Made by a program: the position numbers and the translations under genes
Notes under the pieces: generated by a model
What the model saw: only the letters and a program-made list of their open reading frames with translations
What the model was told of the DNA's origin: nothing
Databases searched by the model: none
Shown here: positions 24,797 to 33,503 of the stretch, piece by piece
Layout of the letters: every line of letters starts with the position of its first letter
Numbering within the stretch: the stretch's first letter is position 1
Assembly (NCBI GenBank): GCA_017516465.1
Contig: JAFXCR010000005.1
Coordinates: 1-44,806, forward strand
Direction: 5' to 3'
From: Ruminococcus sp.
Lineage (GTDB): Bacteria > Bacillota > Clostridia > Oscillospirales > Ruminococcaceae
DNA: 44,806 nucleotides

Positions 24797-24971
24797 AAGC
24801 AACACCTCACAAAGCACGCCTTGCAGCTTTGCACAAAATCTGCTCGCTTATTTTCCGTCATTCCGCACAGAAAGCTCTTGAAATACGACGGTATGTCTGC
24901 GAGCTTTCTGTACAATCTGACGAAAAAACTGACTTTGCATCTTTTGCACAAGCTTTGTGTTGTGTTGCCTA
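24797..24971. repeat. Dispersed palindromic element, copy B (long form)
   Basis: Both outer parts match the reverse complement of copy A: the left starts GCAACACCTCACAAAGCACG and the right ends GTGTTGTGTTGCCTAA. About 88 bp are added in the middle (about 24841-24928). The added part is itself palindromic, with CAGAAAGCTC (24868-24877) and GAGCTTTCTG (24901-24910), and TCCGTCA facing TGACG. It fills most of the ruvC leader. No binding site or riboswitch class was recognised. Confidence 0.75.
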
Positions 24972-25041
24972 ATGCAAGAAAAATGGTTCTGTCTAGAGGA
25001 TTTCCACGGAGCATCCCGACGTTCCATGGAAGGAGTGCTTC

Positions 25042-25530
25042 ATGGCAAATACAATCAGAATTTTAGGAATAGATCCCGGCTACGCTATTGTCGGCTTCGG
25101 AGTCCTTGACTACGACGGCTATCGCTTTACTCCCATTGAATACGGTGCAGTTCTTACCGAAGCACACACGCCATTTCCGGAACGGCTCAAGGCGATTCAC
25201 GAAGATATCGAATATATATTTGACAAATTCAGACCTCAGTGCATGGCGATTGAACGTCTGTATTTCACGACAAATCAGAAAACCGCTATCGATGTCGCTC
25301 AGGCAAGAGGAGTGACCGTCCTTTCAGCGGCAAGAAGAAATATCCCTGTCTCGGAATATACTCCGCTTCAGGTGAAGCAGTCTGTCGTGGGCTACGGAAA
25401 GGCTGAAAAGCATCAGGTTATGGAAATGACTCGCCAGCTTCTCGGTCTTGCACAGATTCCTCGTCCGGACGACGCCGCAGACGCTCTTGCAATTGCAATA
25501 TGTCACGGACACAGCACAAGATTCAGATGA
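25042..25530 (+). CDS. ruvC: Crossover junction endodeoxyribonuclease RuvC
   Basis: The 162-residue Holliday-junction resolvase nicks symmetric strands of four-way junctions. The acidic catalytic set is visible in ILGIDPG (N-terminal Asp), AIERLYF (Glu) and PDDAADALAIA (C-terminal Asp pair), with the phenylalanine of the wedge region in YFTTNQKTA. Length is normal. GGAAGGAG precedes the ATG. It forms a ruvCAB operon with ruvA (15-bp gap) and ruvB, which is separated by sseB. Confidence 0.95.
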   Translation: MANTIRILGIDPGYAIVGFGVLDYDGYRFTPIEYGAVLTEAHTPFPERLKAIHEDIEYIFDKFRPQCMAIERLYFTTNQKTAIDVAQARGVTVLSAARRNIPVSEYTPLQVKQSVVGYGKAEKHQVMEMTRQLLGLAQIPRPDDAADALAIAICHGHSTRFR

Positions 25531-25545
25531 AAAGGAACGATAATC

Positions 25546-26160
25546 ATGATATACAGCTTAAACGGACGTCTGGCAGTAAAGGAACTCAATTTCGCCGTTA
25601 TTGAGTGCGGCGGAGTCGGCTACGGATGCCGTACCTCATACAATACTATCGCTCAGCTCGGCGAAACAGGCAGCAGCGTCATGCTGTACACTCACCTTTA
25701 CATAAGAGAGGATATGGCAGAGCTTTTCGGATTTGCCACACAACAGGAACTCAGCTGCTTCCGTCTGCTTATATCTGTTTCGGGAGTAGGTCCGAAGGCG
25801 GCAATATCCATCCTCTCCGATGTTACTCCGGAACAGTTCGCCTTTCTTGTTGCATCCGGCGACAGCAAGGCATTTACCCGTACAAAGGGTATCGGTGCAA
25901 AGACAGCACAGAGAATCGTTCTTGAACTTAAGGATAAAATCTCGTCCGAATCAATCAGCGGTGCCTTCACAGGAGCTTCCATTCCGTCATCGCCGGCGGC
26001 AGGAGCTTCATCAGCGTCAGTATCAGAGGCACTTGAAGCACTTATGGTACTCGGATATTCTCAGGGAGAAGCTTCATCCGTACTCGGAAAGCTTGATCCG
26101 TCACTCAGCACTCAGGAGCTTATCAAAGAAACTTTACGGCTTATGACAGCCGCAAAATAA
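25546..26160 (+). CDS. ruvA: Holliday junction branch migration protein RuvA
   Basis: The 204-residue tetrameric DNA-binding subunit recognises Holliday junctions and loads RuvB. The N-terminal OB fold (residues 1-~63) is followed by two helix-hairpin-helix motifs, GVGPKAAISIL and GIGAKTAQRIVLELKDK. A Ser/Ala-rich linker (about 145-165) leads to the RuvB-contacting C-terminal domain (EALEALMVLGYSQGEASSVL). All expected parts are present. AAAGGAA precedes the ATG. Confidence 0.95.
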   Translation: MIYSLNGRLAVKELNFAVIECGGVGYGCRTSYNTIAQLGETGSSVMLYTHLYIREDMAELFGFATQQELSCFRLLISVSGVGPKAAISILSDVTPEQFAFLVASGDSKAFTRTKGIGAKTAQRIVLELKDKISSESISGAFTGASIPSSPAAGASSASVSEALEALMVLGYSQGEASSVLGKLDPSLSTQELIKETLRLMTAAK

Positions 26161-26173
26161 ATAAACAAATAAT

Positions 26174-26217
26174 TTAATGAGCCGCGCAGCGATACGACCT
26201 ATGCGTAAAGCCATTAA
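26174..26217. repeat. Intergenic hairpin between ruvA and sseB
   Basis: TTAATG (26174-26179) pairs with CATTAA (26212-26217), extended by GC/GC and CGCA/TGCG pairs inside. No T-run follows, so a transcript-processing or attenuating structure is more likely than a terminator. Confidence 0.4.
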
Positions 26218-26238
26218 TACAGAAAGGGAGAATTAATC

Positions 26239-26970
26239 ATGAATCTCGACGAATTATTGAAAGCAGCAATCAAAGACCCGTCAAAACGCTCACTTTTTCT
26301 TCAGACTCTCATCAAGAGCGACGTCTATGTAATCTGCAAGAATCCCGTAAAACATGAGAGAAGCAGAGAAGAAGGCGGAATCCAGCTGGAGCTCGTTACC
26401 ACACAGAATCCGGATGGTGATATCTTTATCCCGTTCTTTACCAGCTACCGTGCTCTCCAGCAGTTCGCAAAGCGTTACGTTGACTGCTACAAGATTAACT
26501 GCCTGAGACTCTTCGACCTCATTCAGTCAGTATCAGCAGTTCTCAACCCTAACTCCTACGGCAAGGAATTCTCCTCACAGGAAATCAAAAGCATCCTTAT
26601 GGTTGCAAGAAATCTCAAGATCAAGGCTATTTCCTACAACGAGGCTGATATCATCTCCTACCGTCCCGTTGAACATTCTGTAAGCCACATCACAAGAGCT
26701 GCCGGTAAATTCCTCTCAAAGCAACCTAACGTTGACCGTGCCTTCATCATGGAAATGGTAAAGGGCTGCGAAAAGCCGCAGATTCTCATGGTTCTTGATA
26801 TGATGGGCTCTACCAGAAAGCTCTTTGTCCCCCTCTCAAAGTACCTCTCAAAAACTGTAAAGCACAACGAACACCTCTGCTTCATCAGCTACGAACAGGA
26901 AATGGGCAGAAAGGCTGCTGCAACGGTGGATCCCTTCTATGTGCGTAAAAAACGCTATTTTGAAAAGTAA
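26239..26970 (+). CDS. SseB-family protein
   Basis: The 243-residue soluble protein has an N-terminal SseB domain (about 1-120: LFIPF-type segment DGDIFIPFFTSYRALQQFA) and an SseB C-terminal domain (about 155-243: VDRAFIMEMVKGCEKPQILM). The family name comes from enhanced serine sensitivity in E. coli; the biochemical function is not established. It has a good AAAGGGAG site and sits between ruvA and ruvB, so it is likely co-expressed with recombination genes. Codon use is biased like glyQS, suggesting substantial expression. Confidence 0.75.
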   Translation: MNLDELLKAAIKDPSKRSLFLQTLIKSDVYVICKNPVKHERSREEGGIQLELVTTQNPDGDIFIPFFTSYRALQQFAKRYVDCYKINCLRLFDLIQSVSAVLNPNSYGKEFSSQEIKSILMVARNLKIKAISYNEADIISYRPVEHSVSHITRAAGKFLSKQPNVDRAFIMEMVKGCEKPQILMVLDMMGSTRKLFVPLSKYLSKTVKHNEHLCFISYEQEMGRKAAATVDPFYVRKKRYFEK

Positions 26971-27006
26971 TCATACATCAGTTCAGATACAGAAGGCGGT
27001 GATACT

Positions 27007-28053
27007 ATGATACAGACAGAGGATATGGAGTTCGCTCCGAGAATAATCTCCCCTGAAACTACTGTTGAGGACAGCGATATCGAAGTAAATCTCAGACCTC
27101 AGACGCTTCATGAATATATCGGTCAGGATAAAGTGAAAGAAAATCTTGCAGTCTATATCGAAGCGGCAAAACGCAGGGGCGAGCCTCTCGACCACGTTCT
27201 TCTTTACGGCCCTCCTGGTCTCGGAAAAACAACTCTTTCGGCTATCATAGCCCATGAACTCGGCGTGAATCTCCGTGTGACCACTGGTCCCGCTATCGAA
27301 AAGCCGGGCGATCTCGTATCTCTGCTTACAAGTCTCAGCGATAATGATGTGCTGTTTATTGACGAAATACATCGTCTTTCCCATGCCGTTGAGGAAATCC
27401 TCTATCCGGCGATGGAGGACAGGGTTATTGATATTATTATCGGAAAAGGTCCGTCAGCAAGATCAATCCGTATGGATCTCAGACCGTTCACTCTCATCGG
27501 TGCAACCACAAGGGCAGGTCAGCTTTCGGCTCCTCTCCGTGACCGCTTCGGCGTTATCCAGCGTCTGGAGCTTTACACAAAGGAGCAGCTGACCGATATC
27601 ATCCGCAGAAGTGCAATGATTCTCGGTATCCCTTGCGAAACGGACGGTGCGGCAGAAATTGCAGGACGCTCCAGAGGAACGCCGAGAATTGCCAACAGAC
27701 TCCTCAAAAGAGTGCGTGATTTCGCCGATGTCATGGGCAACGGACAGATAACTCAGCAGATAGTTACCATAGCTCTCGGCAGACTCGATATCGATGAGCT
27801 TGGGCTCGACAGCCTTGACAGACGTATGCTTGAAATGATAATAAAGGGCTACGGCGGTGGTCCTGTCGGACTGGAAACTCTTGCCTCGGCTATAAATGAG
27901 GAATCAATAACGCTGGAGGATGTCTGCGAGCCATTCCTCATGCAGCTGGGATTTCTCGGCAGAACTCCGAGAGGACGTGTCGCCACAAAGCTTGCCTACG
28001 AGCATCTGGGATATACTGCTCCCGATGACGGAAACAGACAGCTGAGCTTCTGA
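27007..28053 (+). CDS. ruvB: Holliday junction branch migration ATPase RuvB
   Basis: The 348-residue AAA+ motor hexamer drives branch migration with RuvA. Walker A is GPPGLGKTT (~68-76) and Walker B includes LFIDEIHRL. Sensor/arginine-finger elements lie in LIGATTRAG and PLRDRFG, and the C-terminal winged helix ends [18 protein letters not shown]. Length is normal. GAAGGCGG lies before the ATG. Confidence 0.97.
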   Translation: MIQTEDMEFAPRIISPETTVEDSDIEVNLRPQTLHEYIGQDKVKENLAVYIEAAKRRGEPLDHVLLYGPPGLGKTTLSAIIAHELGVNLRVTTGPAIEKPGDLVSLLTSLSDNDVLFIDEIHRLSHAVEEILYPAMEDRVIDIIIGKGPSARSIRMDLRPFTLIGATTRAGQLSAPLRDRFGVIQRLELYTKEQLTDIIRRSAMILGIPCETDGAAEIAGRSRGTPRIANRLLKRVRDFADVMGNGQITQQIVTIALGRLDIDELGLDSLDRRMLEMIIKGYGGGPVGLETLASAINEESITLEDVCEPFLMQLGFLGRTPRGRVATKLAYEHLGYTAPDDGNRQLSF

Positions 28054-28064
28054 AAATAAACGCT

Positions 28065-28607
28065 ATGTTCAGATTCGCTGTAAAACGGAATATCCGCTGT
28101 AATTCGGCTCTGGATCAGAAATCCGGAACAATGATAAACGGTCAGGCGTGCGGCTGCGTTGCAGATTTCCGCTACGGACTCTGCCGCATGAGCTTCAACG
28201 GCTGTGAGGTAATTGCTGTTCACAACGCTCTCGTCTGGCTCGGAATTCCTCAGAAGCTTGCGGATATCGCCGCATATATGGAACGCTTCAGGATGCTTAT
28301 GGGCTTTTTTGGGTGCAGTCCCTTTAAAATCGGGAAGGCTCTCTCGCATTTCGGAGCAGATTACACAAAAACAAAAAATCCGACGCAGTCTTCTGCGTAT
28401 GTGGTTTCATTCTGGACGAAAAGACGCTTTCTTTCGTCAATCCACACCGTATTCTGCGTGAAAACAGATGCCGGAACAGAAGTTTACAACAGCTCCAACA
28501 GATGCACGGACGTCAGAATATACGAGGATATACAACAGTATATCGGCAAAAAGAAGCCGATCGCTGTATATGCTCTGAAAAACAGAAATAAAGACAACAC
28601 CGCATAA
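28065..28607 (+). CDS. Hypothetical protein, papain-fold-like (possible cysteine peptidase relative)
   Basis: The 180-residue protein has no family I can name with certainty. NGCEVIAVHNALVWLG (Cys47) resembles the catalytic-cysteine helix of C39/papain-like folds. A later SIHTVFCV (His127) followed by VYNSSN (Asn142) gives the expected Cys-His-Asn order. There is no signal peptide or membrane helix, so it would be cytoplasmic. The ATG at 28065 lacks a clear ribosome site; a start at 28131 (MINGQACG) or inside ruvB is possible. Its last codons and stop lie within palindromic element copy C. Confidence 0.5.
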   Translation: MFRFAVKRNIRCNSALDQKSGTMINGQACGCVADFRYGLCRMSFNGCEVIAVHNALVWLGIPQKLADIAAYMERFRMLMGFFGCSPFKIGKALSHFGADYTKTKNPTQSSAYVVSFWTKRRFLSSIHTVFCVKTDAGTEVYNSSNRCTDVRIYEDIQQYIGKKKPIAVYALKNRNKDNTA

Positions 28608-28628
28608 AGCTTGTGTGATGTTGCCTAA
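28592..28628. repeat. Dispersed palindromic element, copy C (minimal form)
   Basis: This retains only the terminal repeats: ACAACACCGCATAAAGC on the left joined directly to TTGTGTGATGTTGCCTAA. The TAA stop of the preceding 180-residue gene (28605-28607) lies inside it. It occupies most of the gap before the GlmM-like gene. Confidence 0.65.
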
Positions 28629-28657
28629 AGAACAAAGTAGAAAAAGGAGAAAACAAA

Positions 28658-30019
28658 ATGTCAGGACTGTTCGGAACAGACAGCGCAAGAGGTCTGATTG
28701 TGGCAGAGCTTTCCTGCGAGCTTGCTATGCAGGCAGGAAGAGCGACTACGGAACTTTTTGCCGGTGAACAGGGAGGAAAAATTATTGTTGCCAAGGATAA
28801 TGCTTTATCCTCGGCAGTGCTTGAAGCGGCAGTCTGTGCCGGAATATGCTCATCCGGAGCAGATGCGGAAACCGTCGGTGAGCTTTCAGGTGCGGCGGCT
28901 TCATTTATTGTAAAGAAACATAACGCTGCGGCTGGAATTATGATAAGCGAGGCTACGGGAATCACCGGTGCAAGCGGAATAACTGTATTCGGCAGTGACG
29001 GTTTCCGTCTCAGCGAGGAAATGCAGCTTTTTATTGAGGAACGCATATACCCCGTGTCCGAGGAACGCCGCAGATTTGAAAATATAGGCAGAATGCTCAG
29101 CTGCAATACCGCCGCTGAGGAATATTTCAGCCACCTTAAAGAAATAACAGAAACATCTCTTGAAAATATAAAAGTCGCCATAGTATGCAAAAACAGCTTC
29201 ATTGAAAAAAATATCAAGGAGCTTCTTTCCGAAATGGGGGCAGACGTTACTATTATTCAGGATAACACAAGCCTCTCGGAAATAGAGGATACTCCCGATA
29301 TCGCTCCGGTAATTACAGGCTTTGAATGTCTTATGGATATGGTTGAAGCCGGAGATTTCCACTGCGGTCTTGCATTTGCTGGAGACGGCAGCAGCTTTCA
29401 GGCTGTTGATGAAAATGGTATGCCGGTTGACGGAGATACGCTTCTCGCTATAATCGCCGGATATCTGAGACAAAAGGAACTTCTTAAGGACAATACCATC
29501 GTCGTGAATGTCATGAGCAGTCTCGGTCTGCTGAACTTCGCTGAAAAAAACGATATCAACGTCGTTACATCGGGTTCATGCGGAAGAAGCGTACTTGACC
29601 GTATGCGTGAAGGAGAATACAATCTCGGCGGAGGTCAGAGTGGTCACATCTTCCTGACCGATTACTCCCCCTGCGATGACGGTCTGCTGTGTGCATTGAA
29701 GCTTCTTGAAATACTTGCATCAACCAGAAAGAAGCTCAGCGAGCTTGCCGGTGAAATGAAAAAGCTTCCGCAGATATCCCTTAATGTACGTATAAGCGAC
29801 AAGGGCAGAGAGGTTTGGAAGAATGATGAAAAAATCACCGGACTCATCGAGCATTACGAGGAAGAACTCGGCAGTGAGGGACGGATTATCGTCCGTGAAA
29901 GCAGCGGAAACGCTCCATTTATCCGTGTTATGATTGAAGGATGCGATTTCGGCAGAATAAATGATATTGCTGTGGATATTGCACAGTGCATCAAGGACAG
30001 ATGCAGATTCTATAACTGA
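28658..30019 (+). CDS. GlmM-like phosphohexomutase paralogue lacking catalytic residues (pseudoenzyme candidate)
   Basis: The 453-residue protein is collinear with phosphoglucosamine mutase, which interconverts glucosamine-6- and -1-phosphate. The opening LFGTDSARG and late QSGHIFLTDY and RVMIEG are kept. The phosphoserine loop, normally ISASHNP, reads ISEATGI (96-102), so the phosphorylated Ser is Ala99. The metal loop, normally DGDADR, reads AGDGSS (241-246). The sugar-binding Glu of GGEQSGH is Gly326, and the phosphate-loop GTEP is GNAP. All four active-site loops are altered in an intact ORF with AAGGAG at the start, so it is unlikely to be a mutase. A binding or regulatory role is inference; a true glmM should exist elsewhere. 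Confidence 0.85.
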   Translation: MSGLFGTDSARGLIVAELSCELAMQAGRATTELFAGEQGGKIIVAKDNALSSAVLEAAVCAGICSSGADAETVGELSGAAASFIVKKHNAAAGIMISEATGITGASGITVFGSDGFRLSEEMQLFIEERIYPVSEERRRFENIGRMLSCNTAAEEYFSHLKEITETSLENIKVAIVCKNSFIEKNIKELLSEMGADVTIIQDNTSLSEIEDTPDIAPVITGFECLMDMVEAGDFHCGLAFAGDGSSFQAVDENGMPVDGDTLLAIIAGYLRQKELLKDNTIVVNVMSSLGLLNFAEKNDINVVTSGSCGRSVLDRMREGEYNLGGGQSGHIFLTDYSPCDDGLLCALKLLEILASTRKKLSELAGEMKKLPQISLNVRISDKGREVWKNDEKITGLIEHYEEELGSEGRIIVRESSGNAPFIRVMIEGCDFGRINDIAVDIAQCIKDRCRFYN

Positions 30020-30061
30020 TACAGATACATAGCGGACTGCAAAAAGAAGGGAGAAAATAAT

Positions 30062-30928
30062 TTGAGAACCGCACAAAACTGGAAGGATTACACTATACTT
30101 GATACTACCGACGGAGAAAAGCTCGAAACATGGGGAGATATCAGCCTTGTTCGTCCCGATCCGCAGATAATATGGAAAACAGACAAAGCCAATCCGTTAT
30201 GGAACAGTGCCGATGGTCATTATTACCGTTCCACTCAGGGCGGCGGTAAGTGGGAATTTCGCAAAAGACTTCCGGAGTCATGGTGCATTTCATACGGAGA
30301 TCTGAAATTCAATATACGTCCTACTGGCTTCAAGCATACCGGACTCTTTCCGGAACAGGCTGTAAACTGGGACTTTATGGCTGACAAGATAAAAAATGCC
30401 GGAAGAAAAATAAGCGTACTCAATCTCTTTGCATACACGGGCGGAGCAACTCTCGCCTGTGCCGCTGCAGGAGCAGAGGTATGTCATGTGGATGCCTCAA
30501 AGGGTATGGTACAGTGGGCAAGAGACAATGCCGCCGCATCAGGACTTTCCGACAGACCGATACGCTGGATTGTGGACGACTGCGAGAAGTTCATTGCCCG
30601 TGAGATAAGACGAGGCAGACGCTATGACGCTGTTATAATGGATCCTCCGAGCTACGGCAGAGGTCCCGGCGGCGAGGTCTGGAAACTCGAAAACTGTATC
30701 TATGACCTTGTGAAGCTCTGTGAGAGAGTACTTTCCGATGATCCGCTTTTCTTCCTGATAAACAGCTACACTACGGGACTTTCCCCCTCTGTTATGGGAT
30801 ATATCCTCGGCAGTGTGCTGACAGAAAAATTCGGCGGCAAGGTAAGTTTTGACGAGATCGGACTTCCAGTAAAATCAACAGGAATGACTTTACCATGCGG
30901 CTCAACTGCTATATGGCAGAATGAATGA
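30062..30928 (+). CDS. Class I SAM-dependent methyltransferase, RlmI/RlmK-like
   Basis: The 288-residue protein has a central Rossmann methyltransferase domain. Motif I is VLNLFAYTGGATLACAAAGA, the acidic loop CHVDASKGMVQWARDN, and the catalytic/target-base motif MDPPSYGRGPGGE. This pattern is shared with RlmI/RlmK-type 23S rRNA cytosine or guanine methyltransferases. Unlike full RlmI, no N-terminal PUA domain is evident, so the RNA target is uncertain. The start is TTG with GGGAG 7 bp upstream. It lies between the GlmM-like gene and ecfA1 with short gaps, consistent with co-transcription. Confidence 0.8.
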   Translation: MRTAQNWKDYTILDTTDGEKLETWGDISLVRPDPQIIWKTDKANPLWNSADGHYYRSTQGGGKWEFRKRLPESWCISYGDLKFNIRPTGFKHTGLFPEQAVNWDFMADKIKNAGRKISVLNLFAYTGGATLACAAAGAEVCHVDASKGMVQWARDNAAASGLSDRPIRWIVDDCEKFIAREIRRGRRYDAVIMDPPSYGRGPGGEVWKLENCIYDLVKLCERVLSDDPLFFLINSYTTGLSPSVMGYILGSVLTEKFGGKVSFDEIGLPVKSTGMTLPCGSTAIWQNE

Positions 30929-30946
30929 TAAGAAAAAGGAAACAGA

Positions 30947-31801
30947 ATGAATAATATCATTGAAATAAAGAATCTGCACTTCAGCTATGAACCTACAAGC
31001 GAGAATGAAAATCCGCCGGAAGTGCTGAAGGGTATTGATCTCTCTATAAAAGAAGGGGAATTCGTTGCCGTTCTCGGTCACAACGGATCAGGCAAATCCA
31101 CGCTTGCAAAGCATCTTAATGCTATCCTCCTTCCCTCTCAGGGAAGCGTCATTGTGGACGGCATCGACACGGCTGACGAGGATAAGCTCTTTGAACTGAG
31201 GCAACGTGCCGGAATGGTTTTCCAGAATCCCGATAATCAGATAGTTTCCTCAATTGTCGAGGAGGACGTCGCATTTGCACTGGAAAATCTTGGCGTACCC
31301 TACGAGGAAATGCGCCGCCGTGTTGACGAATCTCTCAAGGCAGTGAAGATGTATAAATACAGGCTTCATTCTCCGTCACAGCTTTCGGGCGGACAGAAGC
31401 AGAGAGTTGCAATTGCCGGAATAATCGCAATGCAGCCGAAGTGCATCATACTTGACGAGCCTACTGCCATGCTTGATCCAAGCGGCAGAAAGGAAGTCAT
31501 GGCGACCATAAAACGCATGAACCGTGAACAGGGTATCACTGTCGTGCTGATTACACACTATATGGATGAGGCGGCTCAGAGCGATCGTGTTGTCGTTATG
31601 GACAGCGGAAAAATCGTTATGGACGACAAGCCTGAAAAGGTTTTCTCTCAGGTCGATGTGATGAAGAATATCAGACTTGATGTTCCTCAGGTGACTGAGC
31701 TTGCTTGGGAGCTTAAAAAAGCCGGATACGATATTTCTCCGGAAATTATCTCTGAGGATGAATGTGTTGAAGCAATCATCCGCCTTATGTCGGAAAATTG
31801 A
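30947..31801 (+). CDS. ecfA1: ECF transporter ATPase EcfA1
   Basis: The 284-residue ABC ATPase energises vitamin or micronutrient uptake by group II ECF transporters. Walker A is GHNGSGKST (~44-52), Q-loop [10 protein letters not shown], signature [13 protein letters not shown], Walker [14 protein letters not shown], and switch His in [21 protein letters not shown] precedes the ATG. It forms the conserved ecfA1-ecfA2-ecfT block. No S component is encoded in the window, so the module probably serves several S proteins encoded elsewhere. Confidence 0.93.
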   Translation: MNNIIEIKNLHFSYEPTSENENPPEVLKGIDLSIKEGEFVAVLGHNGSGKSTLAKHLNAILLPSQGSVIVDGIDTADEDKLFELRQRAGMVFQNPDNQIVSSIVEEDVAFALENLGVPYEEMRRRVDESLKAVKMYKYRLHSPSQLSGGQKQRVAIAGIIAMQPKCIILDEPTAMLDPSGRKEVMATIKRMNREQGITVVLITHYMDEAAQSDRVVVMDSGKIVMDDKPEKVFSQVDVMKNIRLDVPQVTELAWELKKAGYDISPEIISEDECVEAIIRLMSEN

Positions 31802-31827
31802 TTCTATAATAACAGGAGGGCATTGAT

Positions 31828-32691
31828 TTGCCGATTCTTGAAACACAGGAGCTTACCTACGTTTACAGCCCGGGGACTCCTTTTGAAAAAAAGGCTGTTG
31901 ATAATGTGAATATCTCCATTGAAAAAGGCGAGATTATTGGCGTAATGGGACATACAGGATCGGGAAAATCCACACTGATCCAGCACTTCAACGGACTCCT
32001 TAAGCCGACCTCCGGAAGAGTTCTTCTCAATGGACGCGATATCTGGGAAGATAAGACAAAAATCCGTGATGTGAGATTTCAGGTCGGACTTGTCTTTCAG
32101 TATCCTGAGTATCAGCTCTTTGAGGAAACTGTCTTTAAGGATATAGCCTTCGGTCCGAAGAATATGGGACTCAGTGACGATGAAATCAAACGCCGTGTAT
32201 ATGAAACGGCACATGATATCGGACTTTCCGAGGAGCTTATGGAACGCTCCCCGTTTGATCTTTCCGGCGGTCAGAAGCGACGCGCGGCAATCGCAGGAGT
32301 AATGGCAATGGAACCGGAAATACTTATTCTTGACGAGCCTACCGCAGGTCTTGATCCCGCAGGCAGAGACAAAATTCTCAGCCACATAAAGGCTTATCAC
32401 CAGCGGACAGGCAACACTACTCTTATCGTATCGCACAGCATGGAGGATATAGCATCATTTGCGGACAGAATTCTCGTTATGAACGATGCAGGACTGTTCT
32501 GCTTCGATGAAACAGTAAAGGTCTTTTCACGGTCAGAGGAGATCGCACAGATAGGACTTGATGTTCCTCAGATAACAAGAGTTTTCGATAAGCTGAAAAA
32601 ACGCGGATTTGACTTCGGCAAGGAAGTATATACCGTTGAATATGCCAGAAATCTGCTTTTGAAAAAACTCGCCGAAAGAGAGGCCCGCTGA
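31828..32691 (+). CDS. ecfA2: ECF transporter ATPase EcfA2
   Basis: The 287-residue partner of EcfA1 in the ATPase heterodimer has Walker A GHTGSGKST (~41-49), Q-loop GLVFQYPEYQLFEETV, signature LSGGQKRRAAIAG, Walker B ILILDEPTAGLDP, and switch His in LIVSHSMEDI. The YPEYQLF segment is characteristic of EcfA2. The start is TTG behind AGGAGGG. The stop is one base from the ecfT start. Confidence 0.93.
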   Translation: MPILETQELTYVYSPGTPFEKKAVDNVNISIEKGEIIGVMGHTGSGKSTLIQHFNGLLKPTSGRVLLNGRDIWEDKTKIRDVRFQVGLVFQYPEYQLFEETVFKDIAFGPKNMGLSDDEIKRRVYETAHDIGLSEELMERSPFDLSGGQKRRAAIAGVMAMEPEILILDEPTAGLDPAGRDKILSHIKAYHQRTGNTTLIVSHSMEDIASFADRILVMNDAGLFCFDETVKVFSRSEEIAQIGLDVPQITRVFDKLKKRGFDFGKEVYTVEYARNLLLKKLAEREAR

Positions 32692-32692
32692 A

Positions 32693-33493
32693 TTGCTGAG
32701 AGATATTACAATAGGACAGTATTTTCCGGGGAACAGCATTATTCACAGGCTTGATCCCCGCTTCAAGATAATAATGACAGTGCTTTATATAATCATGCTT
32801 TTTGCCGGCGGAACCTATATCGCACTTGCAATAGGTGCGGTATATACAATCATAGCCGTTGCACTGTCAAGGATAAAACCGAAAATGTTCGTAAAGAGCA
32901 TAAAGCCGATTATGCCTTTTCTTGTCATAACGGCTCTTATAAATCTGCTGCTGATAAGCTCCGGCGATATTGTCTGGCAGTGGAAATTCCTGAAAATAAC
33001 CGATGTCGGTATAAATACAAGCGTCTTTATGATATTGAGGATAATCCTTCTTATTACAGGAACATCCCTGCTTACCTATACTACTTCCCCTATCACGCTC
33101 ACAGACGCTATTGAACGACTTTTATCGCCGCTTAAAAAACTGAAATTTCCTGTTCATGAGCTTGCAATGATGATGTCAATAGCACTGAGATTCATTCCCA
33201 CGCTCATCGAAGAAACAGATAAGATAATGTCCGCCCAGAAGGCAAGAGGTGCGGAAATAGATACCGGAAGCTTTATGACAAGAGCAAGAAATCTTGTGTC
33301 GATTCTTGTTCCTCTGTTCATATCGTCGTTCCGGAGAGCTGATGAGCTTGCAACAGCAATGGAATGCCGCTGCTACAACGGCGGTTCAGGACGTACACGT
33401 CTCAGGCAGCTCCGATCATCTGCAAGAGACTATATCGCACTTGCTGTAACTATTGCATTTCTTGCAGCAGCTATTATTCTAAGTAAGATATAA
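32693..33493 (+). CDS. ecfT: ECF transporter transmembrane coupling protein EcfT
   Basis: The 266-residue membrane subunit links the EcfA dimer to S components. It opens GQYFPGNSIIHRLDPRFKI, has about five or six membrane helices, and two cytoplasmic coupling-helix motifs: KARGAEIDTG and AMECRCYNGGSGRTRLRQL. The second carries CRC in place of the classic ARG, a variant also seen in Firmicute EcfT. The start is TTG, almost fused to ecfA2, implying translational coupling. Confidence 0.92.
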   Translation: MLRDITIGQYFPGNSIIHRLDPRFKIIMTVLYIIMLFAGGTYIALAIGAVYTIIAVALSRIKPKMFVKSIKPIMPFLVITALINLLLISSGDIVWQWKFLKITDVGINTSVFMILRIILLITGTSLLTYTTSPITLTDAIERLLSPLKKLKFPVHELAMMMSIALRFIPTLIEETDKIMSAQKARGAEIDTGSFMTRARNLVSILVPLFISSFRRADELATAMECRCYNGGSGRTRLRQLRSSARDYIALAVTIAFLAAAIILSKI

Positions 33494-33503
33494 AGAGGAA
33501 AAA

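Noticed and set aside
24657-25041. Riboswitch or T-box leader upstream of pheA or ruvC
   Set aside because: No T-box motif (TGGNACCGCG-like) or known riboswitch core was found; the long ruvC leader is explained by repeat copy B, which occurs elsewhere in unrelated contexts.
28658-30019. Annotation as functional phosphoglucosamine mutase
   Set aside because: All four active-site loops have lost key residues despite overall collinearity with GlmM.
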